DNA of 64,000 bases, from assembly GCF_024519155.1 (NCBI RefSeq), contig NZ_JANIFJ010000001.1, positions 372,001 to 436,000 of the forward strand. Reading direction: 5' to 3'. Origin of the DNA: Mangrovibrevibacter kandeliae. Its GTDB lineage: Bacteria > Pseudomonadota > Alphaproteobacteria > Rhizobiales > Rhizobiaceae. The notes under the pieces are model-generated. The model saw only the letters and a list, made by a program, of their open reading frames with translations, ran no database searches and was not told the origin of the DNA. Made by a program: the position numbers and the translations under genes. Each line of letters starts with the position of its first letter. The first letter of the stretch is position 1. Positions 25,850 to 34,545 of the stretch are shown here, piece after piece.

Positions 25850-27378
25850 ACGTAGCGGTTGGAGCGGCGGCCCCGGGCCTGGACGCGGCAGAGCCCGTCG
25901 ATGCGCGGAGCGCCAAGCACAACAGGCAGGCGATCTCCCATGCCTTCGATTCCGCCTATGGCGACACCCTGCGGGAGGCCGGCGAGCTGAAGTCCAAGCG
26001 GCAGAAGCCGGGCGAAGGCCACGCGGACGACACGGCCTCCGAGGGCACGCAGTCGAAGTCCTTCCGCCATCGCCTGGCGCAACTTATCGATCATGCGCAG
26101 TCTTCTCCGGCGGATCAGAAGGAGGAGACGCCGGCAACGGACCCTACCTCGGCCGGCGTCGTCGTTCCGATGGCCGCTGTCTCGCTCGATGCAGCGGCGG
26201 CCGCCGCGGCCGAGCAGGCGAAGCAACTCGGCGCTGCACAAGGGGCGTCGACGGGCGAGGTTGAGCCCAGCGGCGCGATGCCGCTTCCGAGCGAGGCGCT
26301 CGACGATCTCGCGATCCCGGCCGACCGACTCGCCCGCCTCATGCAGAACGCGGAGCCCGACGCACAGTCGGCGGCGCGTCTGCGGGTCGACGTCGTACGG
26401 ATGACGACGCATTTCGAGCCGACGGCCGACCAGGCGGTGGTGCTCGAGAACGCCGGGTCGAACCGACGGGACGCGCTCGGCGATCCGACGTCGGCCGTCT
26501 CCGATCCCGAGACGAACGCGATGCAGAAGGTTCTGGCATCGCTGTCGCGCGACGGCGTCGCCGGCCGCGGCTCGAAGGACGCGCTGCCGGCGGGCCACGC
26601 GAAGGCGACCGGGTCCCTCGCCGGCGCGACCGGCGTCGAAACGCCGGGAGTGGACGGGCCGGTGCAGAATGCCGCCGGCAAGGACGCGGGATCGAACGAT
26701 GGTGAGCGCAGTCGCGGCGAGCGCTTCCAGCGGCCGCTCGACGGCGGACCCTCAGGCACCGAGCGTCTTGCCGCGGGCGACAAGCCGAAGTCGGCCACCG
26801 CGGGTGACGTGCCGGATCCCGCACCGCAGCCGGGTGCCGTGACGGGCCAGGTTGCCGGCAAGATCATCGCCGCTCTCGGCGACGCGGCCCCGAGCCAGCA
26901 GCCGCAGCAGACGCAGGCCGGAGCGAACTTCACCCTGCGTGCAGGCGGCGCGGCCCTGAAGACGATGACCATCCAGCTCCAGCCGGAAAACCTCGGCACC
27001 GTCGACGTGTCGATGCGCCTCGTGGACGGCAACCTCTCCGTCGAGCTCTCTGCGAGCGTCGCCGAGACCGCGAGCAAGCTTGCGGCAGACAAGGAAGGGC
27101 TGCGCAAGCTTCTGTCGCACGCAGGCTTCCATCTCGACGACGCGGCCGTGACGGTCGTTGCGCGTGACGCGAGCCAGATGCGCACCGCCGCATCGACGGC
27201 AAGCGACGGCGGCGGCCAAGCACAGTCCGGCTCGAACGGCGGCGGCGACCCGCAGTTCTCCTCGCACCCGGAGAGCTCGCAGGGCCGCTCGTCCGGGCAG
27301 TCCCGCCAGCAGAGCCCGCAGTCGGCCTCACGCACCGCCGACGATCGGTCGACCCCGTCCGGATCCGTCTTCCTTTGA
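25846..27378 (+). CDS. fliK: Flagellar hook-length control protein FliK (rhizobial MotD)
   Basis: FliK measures hook length and triggers the FlhB specificity switch. The protein has 510 residues; the first two thirds are poorly conserved and of low complexity. The C-terminal Flg_hook domain is clear (LKTMTIQLQPENLGTVDVSM, then LLSHAGFHLDDAAVTVV). The gene follows motC with a 4-nt overlap, where rhizobia carry the gene first called motD and later recognised as fliK. A hairpin at 27384-27405 follows its stop, without a T-tract. Confidence 0.88.
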   Translation: MNVAVGAAAPGLDAAEPVDARSAKHNRQAISHAFDSAYGDTLREAGELKSKRQKPGEGHADDTASEGTQSKSFRHRLAQLIDHAQSSPADQKEETPATDPTSAGVVVPMAAVSLDAAAAAAAEQAKQLGAAQGASTGEVEPSGAMPLPSEALDDLAIPADRLARLMQNAEPDAQSAARLRVDVVRMTTHFEPTADQAVVLENAGSNRRDALGDPTSAVSDPETNAMQKVLASLSRDGVAGRGSKDALPAGHAKATGSLAGATGVETPGVDGPVQNAAGKDAGSNDGERSRGERFQRPLDGGPSGTERLAAGDKPKSATAGDVPDPAPQPGAVTGQVAGKIIAALGDAAPSQQPQQTQAGANFTLRAGGAALKTMTIQLQPENLGTVDVSMRLVDGNLSVELSASVAETASKLAADKEGLRKLLSHAGFHLDDAAVTVVARDASQMRTAASTASDGGGQAQSGSNGGGDPQFSSHPESSQGRSSGQSRQQSPQSASRTADDRSTPSGSVFL

Positions 27379-27699
27379 CCTTCGGCGCGGCCGTCGTGCC
27401 GCGCCCCACGCCTGCATGGGAATAAGCAGCGCAGGCTCCGTAGCGTCGAGCGATGCGGCAGGGGTGCCGCGGCGCCGCCCGGACCCGGGAACGACCTGCG
27501 CCGCCCCATCCTCCGATCGCCCACCTGCATCCTGACGCGGAAGCCGTTCGTGCGGCCGCGCATCGCTCCGGCCAACGCCACCGTCGCGTCTTCGCGGCAA
27601 GCCGCCGGCGAGGTGTCTTCATCTTCAGGACTGTATTCCAGTCGTTATAGGGTCCCGCCTGCCGCACTCGGCGAACAGGTCCGGCGCGTGTCGGACCAC

Positions 27700-27721
27700 C
27701 GGCGAATCGCGATTCGCCGGA
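27700..27721. promoter_or_regulatory. 22-bp perfect palindrome upstream of rem
   Basis: The two 11-nt halves (27700-27710 and 27711-27721) are exact reverse complements with no spacer, centred on TCGCGA. It lies about 210 nt before the rem start. It could be an operator for a dimeric regulator or the hairpin of an attenuator. No family is assigned. Confidence 0.45.
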
Positions 27722-27894
27722 ACAAAATGAGTACGGACAAGCCCGTGGGTGTCGCCTAGCTGTCGCGAAGCCGGTGCGTGCCTGACCAGATCGACGAATC
27801 TTCCATGATTTTCATCACGTTGAGCACGTCGGCCACGGAATTTAACGTTTCACTAAAATTGAGGATATCCACCGGAATCCGACGCCTGTAGGTA

Positions 27895-27902
27895 TTAACC
27901 AT
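27895..27902 (+). promoter_or_regulatory. TTAACCAT box upstream of rem
   Basis: An exact TTAACCAT, 28 nt before the rem start and just upstream of its Shine-Dalgarno. This motif is reported for CtrA in rhizobia. Its position, downstream of or within the promoter, would suit repression. Inference only. Confidence 0.4.
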
Positions 27903-27930
27903 AAATAAAAAGCGGGTCCGGAGGGGTGTT

Positions 27931-28602
27931 ATGATCGTTGTTGTTGATAATCGTGAGCTGGTTACCAGTGGTTATCAGTCTCTGTTTGGTCGTGAGGGCG
28001 TGTCTGCTGCTGGATTTGGAGCAGAAGAGTTCCGTTCTTGGGTCGAGACTGCGCCGGAGAGCGACATCTCTGCCGTCGAGGCGTTCCTTCTCGGTGACTT
28101 CGACGAGCGTGCCGTGGCTCCTCGTCTGATCCGCAGCCGCACCAAGGCGCCGATGATCGCTCTGAGCGAAGGCCGCAACCTCGACGGTACGCTCGATCTC
28201 TTCGCCGCCGGCGTCGACGACGTCGTCGCCAAGCCGGTGCACGTCAAGGAAATCCTCGCCCGCATCGGCGCCATCCGCCGCCGCGAGACCCCGGACACCG
28301 GACGCACCACCGTCGGCGAGATCAGCGTCTATTCCGATGGCCGCGACGCCGAGATCGGCGGCGAGACGATGCCGCTGCCGCGCCGCGAGCGCCGGATCCT
28401 CGAATACCTGGTTGCCAACCGCGGCCGCCGCGTCACCAAGCAGCAGCTGTTCAGCGCGATCTACGGCATCTTCGACGAGAACGTCGAAGAGAACGTCATC
28501 GAGAGCCACATCTCGAAGCTGCGCAAGAAGCTGAAGATGCGCCTCGGCTACGACCCGGTCTCCTCCAAGCGCTACCTGGGCTACGGAATCGGCGTCGCCT
28601 GA
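27931..28602 (+). CDS. rem: Rem/FtcR-type OmpR-family motility regulator
   Basis: The 223-residue protein has a receiver-like N-terminal domain (1-115) and an OmpR/PhoB winged-helix C-terminal domain ([15 protein letters not shown], then [15 protein letters not shown]). Rem in Sinorhizobium and FtcR in Brucella activate class-III flagellar genes such as flagellin, and are encoded at this locus. The receiver is atypical: only one acidic residue at the start (VVVDNREL), no evident phospho-acceptor Asp in AFLLGDF, but Lys101-Pro102 kept. Phosphorylation-independent action is likely. GGAGGGG lies 5 nt before the ATG. Codon use is less GC-biased at the 5' end. Confidence 0.9.
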   Translation: MIVVVDNRELVTSGYQSLFGREGVSAAGFGAEEFRSWVETAPESDISAVEAFLLGDFDERAVAPRLIRSRTKAPMIALSEGRNLDGTLDLFAAGVDDVVAKPVHVKEILARIGAIRRRETPDTGRTTVGEISVYSDGRDAEIGGETMPLPRRERRILEYLVANRGRRVTKQQLFSAIYGIFDENVEENVIESHISKLRKKLKMRLGYDPVSSKRYLGYGIGVA

Positions 28603-28632
28603 GCGGCGATCCGCTAAAGGTTAATAATAAGT

Positions 28633-28671
28633 AAAAGACCCGCCCTTTAAGATAGAAGGGCGGGTCTTTTT
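28633..28671 (+). terminator. Rho-independent terminator of rem
   Basis: A 15-bp perfect stem (28633-28647 with 28656-28670), an 8-nt loop and five Ts. This is the clearest terminator in the window, and it isolates rem from flgE. Confidence 0.93.
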
Positions 28672-28783
28672 GATCTCGACTGCCGCTTTATCTTCCTGCG
28701 CCTAATTCAATCAGGTACGCGCAAGGCTCGACACCTAATTTCCCCGCACGGCTTCCTCGCTGTCATGGAAATTGAGGTCATCG

Positions 28784-30766
28784 ATGAGCATCTACGGTAT
28801 CATGCGGACCAGCGTGTCTGGAATGAACGCGCAGGCCAACCGGCTCAGCGCCGTTTCGGACAACATCGCCAACTCCAATACGGATGGCTACAAGCGGGCG
28901 CAGACCGAGTTCTCAACGATGGTGCTCCCGTCGGGCAGCGGCGCCTACAATTCCGGCGTCGTCGAAACGCAGACCCGGAACCTGATCACCCAGCAGGGTG
29001 GCCTTTCCTACACGACCTCAACCACCGACCTGGCGATCAACGGCAACGGCTTCATGGTCGTGTCCGACTCCAACGGCGGCACCTACATGACCCGCGCCGG
29101 CTCCTTCGTGAAGGATGCGAACGGCAACCTCGTGAACGCCGGCGGCTATACGCTGATGGGCTACCCGCTGCCTTACGGCGACACCGTCGGCGTCGCGAAC
29201 GGCTTCGCCGGCCTGCAGCCTGTCAACCTGTCGACCACCCAGCTGGTCGCCAAGCCGACGACGGAAGGTACGCTGTCGGTGAACCTGCCCCGCGGCGCCA
29301 CCACCGGTGGAACCGCGGCCTCGATCAGCGCCGGCGTCTTCGACCCGTCGAGCGCCAGCGCCGGCGACACCGTCACCTTCGACATCTCGCTGAACGGCGC
29401 TGCGGCGAAGACCGTCTCCGTCGTTCTGAGCGACAGCGCCGTCGCCAGCCCGTCGGCCTTCCAGACGCTCCTGCAGAAGTCGCTCGACTCGACCTTCGGC
29501 ACCAACGCCGTCGTCGCCGGTGTCGACACCGGCAGCAAGGCGATCAGCTTCAAGACCGGCGACACCGGCTCGCAGGCCTCGATCCAGCTCTCGGGCATCA
29601 CCCACACCGACGGTGACGGCGTCACGACCAGCAAGCTCGGACTCGGCGCGGCAACGAGCGCCACGGCGGCTTCCGGCGACTTCGCCAGTGTCTCGATCGG
29701 CACGTTCGATCCTTCCTCCAAGAGCATCGGCGACAGGCTCACCTTCCCGATCTCCATCGACGGCGCTGCTGCCATCAACGTCACCGTGACGCTGACCGCC
29801 GCCAACACCGCCTCGGCCTCCGCCTTCAAGTCGGCGCTGCAGAGTGCGATCACCGCCACCTCCGGCCTTACGGACGTGAAGGTCGGCCTGTCCGGCAACG
29901 ACTTCCGCATCTCGCTCGGCACGGCCTCCGACGGCGCCACGAACAGAACCATCGGGCTCGGCACCATCGTCGCGGCCGACGGCGACGGAACGGCCACCTC
30001 GGCGCTGGGCCTGACGACGGCCGCCCTGTCGACCGGCGCAGACCGCGTGCCGCCCTCGGCGAACACCGCCGCCTCGACCTACACCAACAAGACCTCGCTG
30101 GTGACCTACGACGACTACGGCAGCCCGGTCACCATCGACGTCTACATGACGAAGGTCGGCGACAACCAGTGGGAGATGACCGCCTACAACCGCGCCGATG
30201 CCGACGGTGGAACGGGCGAGTTCCCCTATTCGAACCCGGCGCTGACGACGCAGACGCTCACCTTCGATTCGGCTGGAAAGCTGACCTCCGGCGGCGTCCT
30301 CGCCTTCACGGTACCAGGTGGCCAGGAGACGACCCTCGACATCTCGTCGATCACCCAGCTCGGTGCCGACTTCACGGTCATGGACGCAGGCGCCAACGGC
30401 AATCCGCCGAGCGACATCGACCGGGTCCAGGTCTCGTCCGACGGCATCGTCAGCGCGGTCTTCGCGAACGGCTCGACGCTGAACCTGTTCAAAATCCCGC
30501 TCGCCATGGTCGAGAGCCCCGACCTCATGCGCACGATCTCGGGCAACGTCTTCCAGGCCACGACCGAGTCGGGTGCGGTGATGATGGGCTTCGGCGGCGA
30601 GGGCGGCATGGGCTCGCTGGTGTCGGGCGCGGTGGAACTCTCCACCGTCGATCTCGCCTCCGAACTCACCGAGATGATCGAGGCGCAGCGCGGCTACACC
30701 GCAAACTCCAAGGCGTTCCAGACGGGCGCCGACATCCTCGACGTGCTCGTCAACCTGAAGCGCTGA
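28784..30766 (+). CDS. flgE: Flagellar hook protein FlgE, enlarged
   Basis: FlgE builds the hook. The ATG at 28784 (MSIYGIMRTSV) with GAGG 6 nt upstream gives 660 residues, against roughly 400 in most rhizobia. The N-terminus is canonical (LSAVSDNIANSNTDGYKRAQ) and the C-terminus ends with the usual helix (LTEMIEAQRGYTANSKAFQT). The extra length lies in the centre, two copies of the module also found in the giant flagellin (29333-29647 and 29699-30019). It opens the flgE-flgK-flgL-flaF-flbT-flgD-fliQ operon. Confidence 0.93.
   Translation: MSIYGIMRTSVSGMNAQANRLSAVSDNIANSNTDGYKRAQTEFSTMVLPSGSGAYNSGVVETQTRNLITQQGGLSYTTSTTDLAINGNGFMVVSDSNGGTYMTRAGSFVKDANGNLVNAGGYTLMGYPLPYGDTVGVANGFAGLQPVNLSTTQLVAKPTTEGTLSVNLPRGATTGGTAASISAGVFDPSSASAGDTVTFDISLNGAAAKTVSVVLSDSAVASPSAFQTLLQKSLDSTFGTNAVVAGVDTGSKAISFKTGDTGSQASIQLSGITHTDGDGVTTSKLGLGAATSATAASGDFASVSIGTFDPSSKSIGDRLTFPISIDGAAAINVTVTLTAANTASASAFKSALQSAITATSGLTDVKVGLSGNDFRISLGTASDGATNRTIGLGTIVAADGDGTATSALGLTTAALSTGADRVPPSANTAASTYTNKTSLVTYDDYGSPVTIDVYMTKVGDNQWEMTAYNRADADGGTGEFPYSNPALTTQTLTFDSAGKLTSGGVLAFTVPGGQETTLDISSITQLGADFTVMDAGANGNPPSDIDRVQVSSDGIVSAVFANGSTLNLFKIPLAMVESPDLMRTISGNVFQATTESGAVMMGFGGEGGMGSLVSGAVELSTVDLASELTEMIEAQRGYTANSKAFQTGADILDVLVNLKR
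29333..30019 (+). repeat. Two flagellin-like modules inside flgE
   Basis: The modules (29333-29647 and 29699-30019) begin GVFDPSS and GTFDPSS and end HTDGDGVTTSKLGL and AADGDGTATSALGL. They match the flagellin modules ending AHDGDGTTTSVLGF and AQDGNGSATSLLGL. Copy boundaries are by eye. Confidence 0.75.
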
Positions 30767-30798
30767 TCCGGCGCCGCATCACGCAATAGGGGTTCAAC

Positions 30799-32229
30799 AT
30801 GTCGCTCACTTCCGCTCTCGACAGCGCGAAGTCGTCCCTTGCGGCCAGTGCGGCGCAGACGGCCATCGTTTCGCGCAACGTCCAGAACGTCAACACGCCG
30901 GGGACCACACGCAAGTACGCGCAGGTCACCTCGACGGCCTATGGTGGCGTCCAGGTCAACTCGGTTGCCCGTTCGCAGAACCAGGCCCTGTTCCGCAACC
31001 AGCTGAACGCCACGTCGGCCTCGAACGCCTGGACGTCCATCAACGACGCCCTGACGCAGTTGCAGCAGACCGTCGGGGACACCGCGGACGAGGCCTCGCC
31101 GGCGGCCAGGCTCGGCTCCCTCAAGGACGCGCTGACGGCCTATGCCGTCAGCCCGGGCAGCAGCGATCTGGCCCGCGCGGCCGTGCAGGCGGCGCAGAAC
31201 CTCAGCACCAGCCTGAACGAGGCGTCGGCGGTCGTCCAGACCGTGCGACAGGACGCGGACACCGGCATCTCCAATGCCGTCGACCAGATGAATTCGCTGC
31301 TCGCCCAGTTCAAGAGCCTCAACGACAAGGTGGTGAACGGCACCACCGCCGGGCTCGACGTGACCGACTATGTCGACCAGCGCGATCAGGTCGCCTCCCA
31401 GCTGTCGCAGTATGTCGGCGTGTCGATGAAGACGCGCGGGAACAACGACGCGGTGCTCTACACCGACAGCGGCGTGACGCTGTTCGAGACGGTGCCGCGC
31501 GGTGTCAGCTTCACCAAGACGGCCCCGCTCGTGCCCGGCCAGGACGGCAACGCGGTGACCATCGACGGCGTCCAGGTGACAGGCGCGCAGGCGACGATGC
31601 CCATCCAGAGCGGCTCGATCTTCGGCCTGATGCAGGTGCGCGACGACATCGCCACCACGTACCAGAGCCAGATCGACCAGATCGCCGCCGGGCTGATCGA
31701 TGCGACCAGCGAGGTCGACGCCTCCGGCAACACGATCAGCGGCCTGTTTGCCTCCAATCTCGCCGGCGAGACGGCCGCCAACTACAGCGTCACCGGGCTC
31801 GCCGGGCGCATCATGGTGCCCCAGAGCCTGTTCAGCAATCCGACGCCGCTGCGTGACGGCGTCAACGGTCAGTACAACACCGACAATGCCGCAGGCTTTG
31901 CGGACCGCATCAACTCGATCCTCGACGCGCTCGGCCAGACGCGCACCTATGACGGCGCCGCCGGCATCGAGACCTCGGCCTCACTGTCCAACTTTGCCGC
32001 TTCGTCCGTCGGCTGGCTCCAGGCCCAGCGCTCGAACGCCAGCGACCAGGCGGATTATCAGTCCACCGTCCTGACGCGCACGCAGGAAGCGCTCTCGGAC
32101 GCGACAGGCATCAATCTCGATGAGGAACTGACCAAGCTCCTCGAACTCGAACACTCCTACCAGGCGTCCGCCAAGCTCATGAGCACGGTCGGCGAGATGC
32201 TCGACAACCTGCTCAACTCGGTGAGGTAA
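30799..32229 (+). CDS. flgK: Flagellar hook-filament junction protein FlgK (HAP1)
   Basis: FlgK is the first hook-filament junction protein. It has 476 residues with an N-terminus of rod/hook type (TAIVSRNVQNVNTPGTTRKYAQ, in part) and the C-terminal coiled coil (LLELEHSYQASAKLMSTV). It follows flgE by 32 nt and precedes flgL by 6 nt. Nothing unusual was seen. Confidence 0.94.
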   Translation: MSLTSALDSAKSSLAASAAQTAIVSRNVQNVNTPGTTRKYAQVTSTAYGGVQVNSVARSQNQALFRNQLNATSASNAWTSINDALTQLQQTVGDTADEASPAARLGSLKDALTAYAVSPGSSDLARAAVQAAQNLSTSLNEASAVVQTVRQDADTGISNAVDQMNSLLAQFKSLNDKVVNGTTAGLDVTDYVDQRDQVASQLSQYVGVSMKTRGNNDAVLYTDSGVTLFETVPRGVSFTKTAPLVPGQDGNAVTIDGVQVTGAQATMPIQSGSIFGLMQVRDDIATTYQSQIDQIAAGLIDATSEVDASGNTISGLFASNLAGETAANYSVTGLAGRIMVPQSLFSNPTPLRDGVNGQYNTDNAAGFADRINSILDALGQTRTYDGAAGIETSASLSNFAASSVGWLQAQRSNASDQADYQSTVLTRTQEALSDATGINLDEELTKLLELEHSYQASAKLMSTVGEMLDNLLNSVR

Positions 32230-32235
32230 CGCGCG

Positions 32236-33249
32236 ATGTCCATCTCCTCCCTTTCGCTGATCTCGGCTCAGCGCTCGACCATCCTTCGGGCGCAGGAGCA
32301 GCTTCGCAAGGCCGAGGTCGAGGTGTCGAGCGGCCGCTACGCCGATGTCGGCACGACCCTCGGCGCCACCACCGGCCATTCGGTCACGCTCTATGCCGAG
32401 AGCACTAGCATCAAGGCGCAGCTGACCTCCAACACGCTCGTCACGCAGCGGCTCAGCTCGATGCAGGACGTGCTCGGCACGCTGTCCTCCTCGGCGCAGG
32501 ACCTGGTGAACGCGCTGATCCAGGCCGGCGGCGACAAGACCACCGCGGACACCATCGCCACCCAGGCGAAGGCGGCGCTGGAGCAGATGAGCGGGGCGCT
32601 CAACACCACCGTCAACGGCATCGCGCTGTTCTCCGGCACGAACACCGACACCTCGCCCATCGACACCTCGGCGGCGGCGAAGACGGCGCTGGCGGACAAC
32701 GCGACGGACGCCCTCGACACCTGGCGTGCCAACAAGCTGGACGCCGACCCGGCCAACGACGACTTCCAGGCGATCCTGGCGGCCAACTTCGACACGGTCT
32801 GGCGCGGCAACGTCTCGTCGGCCAACGACGCCACGGTCGAGAACCGCATCACGCCGAGCGAGACCATCACCGTGTCCTCGAGCGCCAACAGCGACGGCTT
32901 CCAGCGCCTCGCACGCGCCTATTCGATGCTGAGCACGCTGGCGACCGACACGACGCTGAGCACCGACGAGCGGTCGACGCTCTACAAGACGGCGATCAAC
33001 GAGCTCAATGCGGGACAACAGGCTGTCACAAGCCTGCAGACCGATATTGGTCTGCGACAGGACCGGGTCGATTCGGCGAACACTCGTCTGCAAAGCAAGC
33101 AGACGGTGATCAAGGCGTCGATCTCGAGCCTCGAAGACGTCGATCCCTACGAGGCTTCGACACGTGTGACCATGCTGACCACGCAGCTCGAAGCCGCGTA
33201 TTCGATGACCTCGCAGCTCAAGGATCTCAGTCTCCTCAACTATCTCTGA
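32236..33249 (+). CDS. flgL: Flagellar hook-filament junction protein FlgL (HAP3)
   Basis: FlgL joins FlgK to the filament and has flagellin-like ends. The protein has 337 residues, with an N-terminal helix (ILRAQEQLRKAEVEVSSGRYADVG, in part) and a C-terminal helix (TMLTTQLEAAYSMTSQL-like) that matches flagellin D0. Its place after flgK supports FlgL over a third flagellin. Confidence 0.92.
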   Translation: MSISSLSLISAQRSTILRAQEQLRKAEVEVSSGRYADVGTTLGATTGHSVTLYAESTSIKAQLTSNTLVTQRLSSMQDVLGTLSSSAQDLVNALIQAGGDKTTADTIATQAKAALEQMSGALNTTVNGIALFSGTNTDTSPIDTSAAAKTALADNATDALDTWRANKLDADPANDDFQAILAANFDTVWRGNVSSANDATVENRITPSETITVSSSANSDGFQRLARAYSMLSTLATDTTLSTDERSTLYKTAINELNAGQQAVTSLQTDIGLRQDRVDSANTRLQSKQTVIKASISSLEDVDPYEASTRVTMLTTQLEAAYSMTSQLKDLSLLNYL

Positions 33250-33303
33250 TCTTTCCGCCGACACCCGTCGCCTTCCGCCCAGACGCTCGGATGAAAAAAC
33301 AAT

Positions 33304-33651
33304 ATGTATCAATTCTCCTACTCGGAAGTACTGCACGACAACTGCCTCGACGCCCGCGAGCGTGAACGGCAGGCTCTCGACCGCTGCATCGAGCTGATGC
33401 AGCGGGCCGAGCGGAGCGGTCCCCGCTCGCGCGACACCATCGAGGCGGTCCACCTGACCCGTCAGCTGTGGACCTTCTTCATCGACGACCTCGGGAACAC
33501 GGAGAACAGTCTGCCGGAGAAGCTGCGCGCCGATCTCATCTCGATCGGGGTGTGGACGCTGAAGGAAGTGGAAGCCATCCGGATCGGCAAATCGAGCAAC
33601 TGGCGCGCCGTCATCGACATCTGCACGGCCGTCCGCGACGGGTTGAACTGA
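33304..33651 (+). CDS. flaF: Flagellar biosynthesis regulator FlaF
   Basis: FlaF is an alphaproteobacterial protein that, with FlbT, controls flagellin translation and secretion. The 115-residue length and the start [21 protein letters not shown] (in part) are characteristic, as is the segment [19 protein letters not shown]. flbT follows 2 nt later. In Caulobacter FlaF promotes and FlbT represses flagellin synthesis; the roles vary among species. Confidence 0.94.
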   Translation: MYQFSYSEVLHDNCLDARERERQALDRCIELMQRAERSGPRSRDTIEAVHLTRQLWTFFIDDLGNTENSLPEKLRADLISIGVWTLKEVEAIRIGKSSNWRAVIDICTAVRDGLN

Positions 33652-33653
33652 CC

Positions 33654-34109
33654 ATGTCCACGCTTCGCATATCGCTGCGAGCCGGCGAACGGATCTTCGT
33701 CAACGGGGCGGTGATGCGCGTCGACCGAAAGACGTCGATCGAGTTCCTGAACGACGTCGCCTTCCTGCTGGAGGGCCACGTCCTGCAGGCCTCCGAAGCC
33801 AAGACGCCGCTGCGCCAGCTCTACTTCATCGTGCAGATGATCCTGATCGACCCCGCCAATGCGGCGGTGGCCAAGGAGATGTTCGCACGCTCCAGGGAGC
33901 TTCTCCTCGGCTCGTTCAAGACCCCCGAGATCCTCGCGGGCCTTGAGGACATCGACGACATGGTGGGCCGCAACCGGCCCTTCGACGCCCTCAAGCGCCT
34001 TCGCAGCCTGATCCCGCTCGAGGACGCCATCATGGGCAGCGTGCCCGATCGGCACGAGACGGCGATCGAACTCGAAACGCCACGCATCGCAGCGCAAGGA
34101 GCACGCTGA
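33654..34109 (+). CDS. flbT: Flagellin mRNA regulator FlbT
   Basis: FlbT binds the 5' leader of flagellin mRNA in alphaproteobacteria. The ATG at 33654 ([18 protein letters not shown]) starts the conserved sequence and gives 151 residues; upstream in-frame codons belong to the flaF gene. The conserved [15 protein letters not shown] and [11 protein letters not shown] are present. The stop overlaps the flgD start (TGATG). Likely targets are the two flagellin leaders at 17075-17549. Confidence 0.94.
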   Translation: MSTLRISLRAGERIFVNGAVMRVDRKTSIEFLNDVAFLLEGHVLQASEAKTPLRQLYFIVQMILIDPANAAVAKEMFARSRELLLGSFKTPEILAGLEDIDDMVGRNRPFDALKRLRSLIPLEDAIMGSVPDRHETAIELETPRIAAQGAR

Positions 34110-34540
34110 TGTCCGTCGATTCCGTCAACGGCAGCACGCCGACCACGAACACCAATCCCACATCAGCGACGAAGTCCGACGCGGCCAGCGCCTCGCTCGA
34201 CTACGACGCCTTCCTGAACCTGCTCGTCGCGCAGATGAAGTATCAGGATCCGCTGAACCCCATGGACTCCTCGGAGTACATGTCGCAGTTCGCGACCTTC
34301 TCGAACGTCGAGCAGGCGATCAAGACCAACACCAAGCTCGATTCGCTCCTCAACGTCTCGGCGTTGACGCAGGCCGGCTCGGTGATCGGCCTGACCGCGA
34401 CCTCCGGCGACGGCAGCGTCACCGGCACGGTGACGGCGGTGAAGATCACCAGCGACGGCGCGACGGCCATCCTCAACAACGGCAAGACGCTCGTTCTCGA
34501 CAGCGGCGTCGAGATCGCCTACCCGACCACCGCGAGCTGA
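34109..34540 (+). CDS. flgD: Flagellar hook capping protein FlgD
   Basis: FlgD is the scaffold cap needed for hook polymerisation. At 143 residues it is the short rhizobial form. The hallmark motif is DYDAFLNLLVAQMKYQDPLNP followed by SSEYMSQFATFSNVEQ (quoted piecewise). The gene starts one base inside the flbT stop and ends 5 nt before fliQ. Confidence 0.95.
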   Translation: MSVDSVNGSTPTTNTNPTSATKSDAASASLDYDAFLNLLVAQMKYQDPLNPMDSSEYMSQFATFSNVEQAIKTNTKLDSLLNVSALTQAGSVIGLTATSGDGSVTGTVTAVKITSDGATAILNNGKTLVLDSGVEIAYPTTAS

Positions 34541-34545
34541 CCGAG

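Larger units (their letters stand above)
27379..27930 (+). other. 552-nt region upstream of rem
   Basis: No convincing gene; short open frames are Arg/Pro-rich and lack ribosome sites. It contains an 8-bp GC hairpin just after fliK (27384-27405), a 22-bp perfect palindrome (27700-27721), then an AT-rich stretch from about 27800 to 27915 with several TTTAA/TTAA steps and a TTAACCAT box. The latter half is very likely the rem promoter region. Confidence 0.6.

Noticed and set aside
27550-27759. 69-codon frame between fliK and rem
   Set aside because: No ribosome site, spans the palindrome, composition of non-coding GC-rich DNA.
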